Source: Antedon bifida (taxonomy: Eukaryota > Echinodermata > Crinoidea > Comatulida > Antedonidae). Taken from it: DNA of 64,000 nt. The notes beneath the pieces were generated by a model. The model was not told the origin of the DNA. It worked only from the letters and a program-made list of their open reading frames with translations, and searched no databases. The stretch is taken from NCBI GenBank assembly GCA_963402885.1, contig OY727095.1, positions 16,621,001 through 16,685,000 of the forward strand, in the 5' to 3' direction. Made by a program: the position numbers and the translations under genes. Below are positions 56,099 to 64,000 of this stretch, in pieces (the stretch's first letter is position 1; every line of letters starts with the position of its first letter).

Positions 56099-59016
56099 CT
56101 GCAAAAAGATATGGTTAATAATACAGTTAATCCATTACATTGGTTGAAACATTATTGATTGTATATACCGGAATTTTATTGTAAATACAGTAGTGCTTAT
56201 CATAATTGTAGCAAATTTGTAGATTTTATATATTTACGTAAATGAATTACTGACTCGTTGAATCATAATTACTTTAGGTCGCTTTTGTTTTTCCTGACCT
56301 GTTTTTATTGTTTTTTGTTTATTTTTTTGGTCAAATAAATAATGAAATTATATCCAATATTTCAACTACAACTCAAAAAACAACATTTATATTTGAAAAA
56401 TAAAATTATGTTGATATGCAATAGATGCAGCATTGTTGCTGTCTTATTACATTTTCATGTATTTGATATAATACAGTGTTATTATCTCTTGATCAAAGCA
56501 CTTTCACTGTAATGAAAATCGTCTGCAATCAAATCACATAATGCATATCAATAAATAAAACAAAAAATACCGAGCTATGTAAACAATCAAACAGAACACA
56601 TAAATTGAATACAAGTTTATTTTAGTAGGTGAGTTAAAAAACACAATATTAATGAATGCTTTTTGTAATCATAGACAAATGACTGCTTTATTTTAACTTG
56701 TCTCCTCTCCATTAAATGAAGCACCTAATCTTTCAACTCATGAAATATTCTGACCATTCAATTCATAATTTGTATAATATCAAAAAAAAATAAACATTCT
56801 ATAAAATTATTAACTTCTACACTGCACTGAGGCTACAAAAAAATTAAATACTTCCTATAAGAAAAATATTAAATATTTCCTAAAGAGTACATGGTACTTC
56901 ATGCTAGGTTTCCTTAAAATGGATTAATAATCTAAAACCACCTTTCTTTTTTCCACGATATGATGACCTGTAACGCGAAATTTGGTCCGGGCCAAAATAA
57001 ATCAAGCACCGTTTGTTCTGCTGGTTTTATCAGTGGGTTATTCCATTCTAAAAATGTGGGTGCATTGTAACATGATCGATCGATATTGACCGAAAAACAT
57101 TCTGAAGAACAGGAATGACCATTAAATCATATCACTCAGAAATACATTAAGTATATTAAAACTCTGGTAATATCGGCCTACTGTATGTCTAATATTATTG
57201 AATATTGTATATTAATTATTATATAACAATTTGTAAGAAAACAGGAGAAACAATCATTGTTAATGAAATAACATTATTTCAAAAGTCCTTTTTTAAGTGA
57301 TTTGTTGAATTAATATAAAACATTATTAATAGTCTAGTAAGTCTTGAATTATTAACCGTTTCATAGTAAACCCTACCAACATTGGATTGCGAAAACTCAA
57401 GAGCTACTCAGTGGGAAAGCCAGTCGACAAATTGTGTCAAACTTCGACTAGGAGGGCGCCCTACTTATCGGAAAAATATTATTTGTGAAATATATTCAAA
57501 AATGGTTTTAATATATTGTCATGTCAAATTAAATGTCTTCGAACAAAACGATAATCTGTAATTTAATGACAAAATCCTAGCACCCTAGAAAATCGTAAAA
57601 ATAAAATATTTAGAAAAATTGAACAGATTGTGACAAAAATCCAATTTTTTAATCACTATTTATGGAAAAATATTATGAATTTTGGTATTAAATTATAGCT
57701 AAATCTACATTGAAATCGATAAAACATAGATTACAAACGTATTGTTCATGGTAATTGTGCGAACTACATTTTAAAATGGTGCATGAGGCGTAAATCCCGT
57801 TCAGAATTTTAAAGATTCAACCATTATAATCCGGTGAATATTGTAGTGAGTAAAATATTGTATTGTAAAAAATCTGCGCGTGTTTGTTGTGGCGTTTTTC
57901 CGTTAATACATTAATGCACCCTATCAGCGAATGGCACGTTCTATATTTTGAACACATTGTTTAGATTTCCTCGCTCGAGTTCGGCCGGCTCGACGCGTGT
58001 GACAGCAGCAATGTCGGAGATTGACATGTCCTTTTCCGTCGTAGAAAATTTGTTTTTAGATATTAATTTAACAACTTAAAATTGGTATAATGTGCGAAAG
58101 ATTTATTATGCAAGTATACAATGCAAATGCGTTATTAAGCTAATTTACCAACGTTACATTTGACTCTGTATATGGCGGTCGAAAGTCATTAACTGCGACC
58201 GAAATACTTTGACGTGAGCTACTGCTGATCGCGAGTAAGCCGTTACTTGGCCTAAACTTTAGCTTCGTATTTCAATTTAATAACATACTTACGGTTAGAA
58301 ATACGAAAAGAAAACCATTTTTAAAATGTTATATATACTATTCAGGTATCAACAGAGTACAACATCTCGCCTATACTAACACACGTGTCTCGCGTCGCCG
58401 AAACCACGCTAACAGCTACAAAATGTACCTACCTTTCGAGGCCTGAATAATAAATAACCATCATAACACTGTAAACAATATTTTTTTTTTATAAATGGGA
58501 TTTATAATAATTATAACTACTAGTACTAGTACTACTAATCTAGTTAGATAAATTGAGAATATATATATATACTATAGGCCTATATAATTAATAGGGCCTA
58601 TAGGGAGGCCTATAATTATATTATATAATAGTATATTGTTACATGCAAGGCACAAACAGAAGATAGGCAATACAAAGGATAAGTTATATAATCTAATCTA
58701 CGTTTTATTCTTCAAACAGAAAAGCAAAAGATAACAGAATCAATTCAAATGATTATAAAGATAAAGATTAATTAATAATATAAAATAATTATCAAAGTAT
58801 AAGATGGTGGTAACACACAATCAAAATACATAAAGCAATTCAAGACTTACAAATATAGCTGAGCCCAAGGCTAATATAACACTTTACTTCAGTTGTTCAA
58901 AACAGTCAAACAGACTTCTAGATACGTTAACAGCATTTAGTTTAGCTATGTCAGTATTCGTATTAGGACTGATTAAATATGGTTAATGTACCACTATTTA
59001 TATTCTTATGCAGGAT
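56099..59016. other. Upstream region of the DED gene; no coding seen
   Basis: AT-rich except for a CpG-rich stretch at about 57960-58260, which could be a promoter for the minus-strand gene or for an unseen neighbour. A 23-codon plus-strand frame at 58011-58079 follows GACAGCAGCA but has no support. CTAGTACTAGTACTACTA at 58520 is simple sequence. Confidence 0.4.
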
Positions 59017-59953
59017 ATATGAGGCATGGCATCACAAAATCGGCGTAGTGTCGAAAATAATAATTTTTTAGATTTTTATATATTCGTAATATATATTTAA
59101 TAAGCTTTATAACGAGCCGTTGTTTATTAAAATTGGTTTATTAAAATTGGTTTATTATATGAGGAGTTATTAATGAAAACATACGAGTCACTTTCTAGCT
59201 CATGAAATCTTCGTTTTGAGAAAATCAACAATGAAGTAGCGACGCTCTCTGTCATAACTCGCTATTTTCTTCTCAATGACGGCAAACTAGTCGAAAATAT
59301 ATCACTGTGTGGTACATAATATTATATTTTTTGTTATTTTTTTTAAATAAATGGATAAAACTAACGATTAACTTCCTAAATATTCACAAAATGTTGCAAC
59401 GTTCATTCGAGAAAGTACGGTGGAAGCCATGCTGTTTTATCGTAAACAAAAGCGTCAGCCAATCAGAGAGCGTAATTTATCTCTATAGCCAATCACAGTC
59501 AAGGATTCACAAATTCTTGTTAGAAATTTCAGCAACCTAACACCTTAATAAAACCAATTTTAATTGGCTAGATTACAAAATATCCCTTAGGTTGTTAAAA
59601 ATTATGGTAGCTGATATATTTTCGAACAGATAGGTACCAAACATGACGTGATTCGGATTGCGGTTTGTTTACAAAAGTGCCGTAATGAAAGTTGATTTTT
59701 GAGTGAACAAAAATACAATTTCCTAATGATTTTCAATGGAAACGACTTAATAAATGCAAAATACACATGCTTATGATATTTTTTGATGAACAAGAGTTTG
59801 ATATGTTAAAGATAAGTTATTATAGTATCGTTTTTTATTGAAATTTTAAAATGGATAGGTTAGGCCGTTTTTCACATTCTGAACTTCAAGGCTAAATACC
59901 TCAAAAGTTCGGGTTGCGACTCTGCGCCGCTTTTGTGATGCCAGGCCTCATAT
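59017..59953. mobile_element. TIR element with 29-bp ends
   Basis: The left end ATATGAGGCATGGCATCACA(AAATCGGCG) and the right end, inverse, agree at 27 of 29 positions. No transposase is coded; the 77- and 63-codon frames inside lack motifs. Its right part is duplicated in tandem at 59954-60405. Confidence 0.75.
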
Positions 59954-60405
59954 GACGCTCTCTGTCATAACTCGCTATTTTCTTCTCAATGACGGCAAAC
60001 TAGTCGAAAATATATCACTGTGTGGTACATAATATTATATTTTTTGTTATTTTTTTAAAATAAATGGATAAAACTAACGATTAACTTCCTAAATATTCAC
60101 AAAATGTTGCAACGTTCATTCGAGAAAGTGCCGTAATGAAAGTTGATTTTTGAGAGAACAAAAATACAATTTCCTAATGATTTTCAATGGAAACGACTTA
60201 AATAAATGCAAAATACACATGCTTATGATATTTTTTGATGAACAAGAGTTTGATATGTTAAAGATAAGTTATTATAGTATCGTTTTTTATTGAAATTTTA
60301 AAATGGATAGGTTAGGCCGTTTTTCACATTCTGAACTTCAAGGCTAAATATCTCAAAAGTTCGGGTTGCGACTCTGCGCCGCTTTTGTGATGCCAGGCCT
60401 CATAT
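59954..60405. repeat. Tandem partial duplication of the TIR element
   Basis: Repeats 59241-59414 and 59684-59953 joined directly, with 59415-59683 missing, and ends in the same GATGCCAGGCCTCATAT terminus. Confidence 0.85.
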
Positions 60406-60800
60406 GACGGGGTGATCATAATGATCTCATCAAATAACTTAAAGATGATGAAATTGGTTTTAAGATGAAATTCAAATGACATCATCATCTTAGTATGAAG
60501 TTGTTGTAACAATTTCCTTATATGGAATATCAAACAAGTGTCTCTGACAACTTGAGTTATGAGCAGTCTCATAGGTACAATTACTAACAACCTGGTTACT
60601 GAACTTTAGCCTAGTCTACAGCCAATATATATATACTAGTCCATGGGCCAGACATTTTTTCGGTATCAAATTGGTGGCAAATGCTACCATATATTTTTGG
60701 AAAGCTTACCGTAATATGTCTACTTTTCAGAAATCCATGATAGCAATGCCAATTGTACAGCTTAATAGTCATTTTTGAGGATTATCTAACACCGCCTATG
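60406..60800. other. No gene seen
   Basis: Sequence with no recognised repeat or frame of interest, between the TIR element and the diverged tandem repeat. Confidence 0.4.
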
Positions 60801-61990
60801 GAAAATATGCAACACAAAATTTTGGGGTAGGGGGTAACACTTTTGCTAATAACTAATGCTAATGCTTAAGTGTAATATATTTTTCTAAGTAAATCCAACA
60901 ATTATTGACGCCATTAGAGGTCAAAAGGTCATTGAACTCTAAATTAGCTTATAAATTTCAATTTTAAACACAAAAATACAAGATATCTTATGCAAACTAA
61001 TGTTTTCTTAAACCTATAGACACAATAAATAAAAAAATTGAATTTAACATTTTTTCAAAATTGAATATATGCTGTGCATTATAAAGAAACTTGTTCGTCA
61101 TTAGTAATCTTTGACAATAATGAGGTAGGGGGTAACATTTTTGCAAATAACTTAAGATTTAGTAAACAGATTTGCATTTTCATGTTATCATTATGTAGTG
61201 TATGGATTTTATTATTGTAATGTACTTTTTAAAAATGAATCCAGCATCTATTGATGTCTTTCGAGGTCAAAGGGTCAATGACCTTCAATCAAAAATGCAA
61301 TTTCTTCTAAATTAACTTAAACACAAACTTACAAGAGATCATATGTTGATGTTTTCCTAAACATATAGACACAATGAACAAGAAAATAAATTGAAATTAA
61401 ACAAACAAATATTCAGATGAATTTATGAAGACATTTTGTCTTAACATTTTTGTTAATAATAATTTGTTATTAACAATTATAGGGTAAGGGGTAACATTTT
61501 TTCTAATAACTTTGTATTTAGTGATCAAATTTGCATTTTTTGTATTAATATGTACTGTGTAGGTTGCCTAATTGTTATATTCATGTTGAAAAAATAAAAC
61601 ATAACATATTGACATCATTGTAGGTCAAAGGATCATTGAACATTAACAAAAAATACAATTCCGTCCAAATTTAACATTAATAAAGTTTCAATTTTAAACA
61701 CAAAAATACAACAAATCTATTACAAACTGGTGTTTTTTTTTCAAACCTATAAAAACAATGTACAAATACAAATTAAAGTTAAAGATTAAACACAAATAAA
61801 CATGTATAGGCCCTAACAATATGAAGAATTTTGACCGTATTAGTAATTTGTAATCCTTAAAAATTACGGGGTAAGAATTAACATTTTTGCTAATAACTTT
61901 GAATTTATTGAACATTTCTTGGTAACAATAAGTAGGGTACTGTATAAACTGTTTAATTAAAAATTGTTATATCAAAAAATTATGCAACAT
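60801..61990. repeat. Diverged tandem repeat of about 350 bp, about four units
   Basis: Each unit has GGTAGGGGGTAACATTTTTG or a variant (60827, 61126, 61486, 61870), then CTAATAACTTTGAATTTA, and most have a GAGGTCAAAGGGTCAATGA word and AAACACAAAAATACAA. Units are well diverged, so the array is old. Confidence 0.7.
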
Positions 61991-62069
61991 TTTGATCTCA
62001 AATAATATTACCAATAGTGGTTGTGTAGTTTTATTTAAAGCTGTAGACAAATTGAAACAAGGCCAACAG

Positions 62070-62165
62070 CCATTAAGTCGCGTGCTACAATGCATAGTGA
62101 TACCAGACTGACAGACAGACCGACAGACCGACAGACAGACAGACCGACCGACCGACCAACCTACC
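62070..62165. repeat. GACA/GACC microsatellite after a TAAGTCGCGTG word
   Basis: CAGACTGACAGACAGACCGA then GACC/GACA repeats. The preceding GCATAGTGATACC word recurs at 62738, just before the second such microsatellite. Confidence 0.8.
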
Positions 62166-62209
62166 AACTGACCAAAATTACTGAACATGTTTAAAAATGT
62201 TGAAATGTT

Positions 62210-62850
62210 TAAAAACATTTATATTTTTTTAATTTACATGTGCGTAGCCTGTCACTTTTGACGTGCTCGTATAACGTAATTTCGAGTTGAAAAGTAAGTC
62301 AAGAAAACAGAAATCGGGCAAAAAGAGTGCGCAATAACATTTAACGCGCAGTGTGCGCGCAAAAATCTGCGCACTCATGGCAATTTTGTAAACACTTAAA
62401 ATTGCCTGAAACATACTCTTATTTCATCGAAAATAAATTTTGAAAATTTTAAGCGCGCGTACGCATGCGTTACATACGCTACGCACGTAATTGTATTGCC
62501 ATATGATGATTTATGCCCTGAAATTTATGAGTACCAAATTTTATTTAATTGTGATTCATGGTTGTGAAGATATGATTACAAACGTGATTTCGTTAAATCG
62601 TGCGTAGACCGCGTAATTTTTTATTGCGCACCGTGAAAACATAACCACATCGATTCCTGGCCATAAGGAATATACTGTGAAAAATTGACTTAGCTAGATT
62701 AAACTGATATCAAGATAAGGTCAGAAAGTGATAAAACGCATAGTGATACCGGACCGACAGACAGACCGACAAACCGACAAACCGACAAACCGACAGACAG
62801 ACCGATCGACCGACATAGTGAACTATAGAGTCGCGTCCACGCGACTAAAA
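62210..62850. mobile_element. Third hairpin-ended element (family D)
   Basis: The interior resembles family C: TGACGTGCTCGTATAACGTA, AAAAATCTGCGCACTCATGG and GTGATTTCGTTAAATCGTG. Then comes a (GACA/GACC/AACC)n microsatellite (62753-62815) and a terminal hairpin AGTCGCGTCCACGCGACT at 62829-62846. The 5' palindrome was not found. The sequence TAAGTCGCGTG at 62073 may mark a related end upstream. Confidence 0.55.
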
Positions 62851-63059
62851 ATGTTAGTATTAATTTAGTGTTGTTGTGGGGTACAAAATAACATTATGCA
62901 TGACTAGACTTGTTGGAGGGTATACATTATTTTATTTATTGAAAAAAAAAAATGAGGATAGGAGCTTTATAAAACATTTATTTTACCGTGAAATTACAAG
63001 ATGGATAAACTATTTTATAATTTATTGTGATTATAAACTACTGTAAGTCTCACTTAAGG

Positions 63060-63172
63060 CTTAAGGAGTGGAGTTAAAAAAGTTGTGAGTTACAACCCTG
63101 GCACTAGGTCGGGATTGAACCCTGGACCTTGGGATTGGAAGGCAAGCACGTTAACCACCAAGCTACAGCTCC
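63060..63172 (-). repeat. tRNA-derived SINE, minus strand
   Basis: Read from 63172 down, GGAGCTGTAGCTTGGTGGTT has an A-box-like start and the B box GGTTCAATCCC lies at 63121-63111, about 50 nt later. The downstream body is short. A tRNA secondary structure with a 3' acceptor arm is not completed, so this is a SINE head and not a tRNA gene. Confidence 0.75.
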
Positions 63173-64000
63173 ACTACTTTAGATAGGGTATTTGGTTATT
63201 TTTTAAATACATATCCATTATCCTCCGGCTACTGTTTTTAGGCTATACTGTATAAATTGTTATTATTTTACAGATTGTACTTTAAATTTATTAATCGACT
63301 TTAATTAAAAATGACACTAGGGCCTACCAATTAAATTGATATTTAAAAGATATTCTTTTCTATAAATGTTCATCTGACATTTTCCTGTATCTTGGTTTAC
63401 AAAAATGAACTCAGTAACAATATGTAAATTTTTCAGATCTGCATATCAGCTGCAGTTTAACAATTCACACTTTCTAGAAAAATTAATTCTATTATATTAC
63501 ATCGTCAAATTCAAGTAAAGCCTACATCATTTAAAACAACTGGGTATATATATAAATCTTAAAGAGACATGATTTTGTTATCGCAAACTAAAGTATGATC
63601 TTGTGCAATGTTCCTTGACATTTTGGAATGTGATACTTTGCAAGTTTCCCGATTTTGATCAACGTTACCGTTAATATCTTTTAAAATGTTATGAAAAAGC
63701 TGACGAAAAAACTAGAACCAAGTACACTGGTACAGCACGATATAGTCTTCAGTCTGTATTCTCTAGAGATGTGAAGGACATCCAACAATGGATAGAAACA
63801 CTATTTGGCTCAGTGGCGTCTGTGAGCAATGAGGAAAATGTAAAGTATGCATGACAGTCTCTTCTGAAGATGTACCAGATATGATTTTTCCTTCCTGTGT
63901 AAATTGCATTAACTGGATCTTCTCACCTAACTTAACCTAGGTGGTTGTGTCAGAGTTATCCTCCAATATAATTGTTAATTTCCATGTCAATGTCTCTCTC
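63173..64000. other. No gene seen
   Basis: AT-rich sequence to the window end; no frame or repeat recognised. Confidence 0.4.

Noticed and set aside
58011..58079. Short plus-strand ORF of 22 residues in a CpG-rich stretch
   Set aside because: No homology recognised, no splice donor in it, and no neighbouring exon.
63060..63172. Possible tRNA gene
   Set aside because: A and B boxes are present, but the acceptor stem does not close and two other SINEs with similar heads occur; a SINE is the simpler reading.

Overview
The window reads as AT-rich nuclear DNA from an invertebrate deuterostome, most likely an echinoderm. This is inferred, not proven. The reasons are genes split by short GT-AG introns, many GGCCTAGGCC words, and a characteristic mobile-element load: a CR1-like LINE with a 2A-type peptide, Penelope-like relics, a Ty3-type retroelement with a PNMA-like Gag, a Polinton-type integrase relic, Helentron-like hairpin elements and tRNA-derived SINEs. 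No rRNA, functional tRNA, CRISPR array or prokaryotic operon was seen.

Layout. 0-8 kb: a small MITE, then two copies of a hairpin-ended element (family A) in tandem, the second interrupted by a related element (family C). 8.2-11.6 kb: a decayed minus-strand CR1-like LINE. 12.5-14.5 kb: a non-coding element whose two ends are arrays of a GGGTAC word in opposite orientation. 14.8-17.3 kb: a Penelope-type fragment, a GGGCCCGATCGTCT word array with a MITE inside it, and a dispersed repeat. 17.3-22.6 kb: a 5' LTR, PBS, gag, a predicted -1 frameshift site, protease, RT and RNase H; no integrase or 3' LTR is visible. 22.6-25.6 kb: tandem duplications, acidic ORFs with a SUMO-interaction-like motif, and the integrase relic. 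26.6-27.2 kb: a compact two-exon Bcl-2-like gene on the minus strand.

30.5-56.1 kb holds the main result. It is a candidate minus-strand gene of eight coding exons, pieced together from splice signals and phases. All six complete internal exons are multiples of three and fit class 1-1 (symmetric). The predicted protein is about 803 residues: death-effector-like domain plus helical extension, two TRADD-N-like domains, two degenerate ubiquitin domains, a linker, a second death-effector-like domain plus extension, and an acidic tail. The two TRADD-N-like exons sit in a tandem genomic duplication. The largest introns are filled with mobile DNA: 88-bp and 94-bp satellites, a 3.7-kb near-palindromic element inserted in the satellite, SINEs, a third copy of family A and, further upstream, Penelope and LINE relics.

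56-64 kb has no recognised gene. It contains a TIR element with a partial tandem duplication, a diverged tandem repeat, a hairpin/GACA-microsatellite element and a SINE. The two gene calls, Bcl-2-like and DED/TRADD-N/ubiquitin, both point to apoptosis or innate immune signalling and share a strand, but nothing in the sequence shows they act together.
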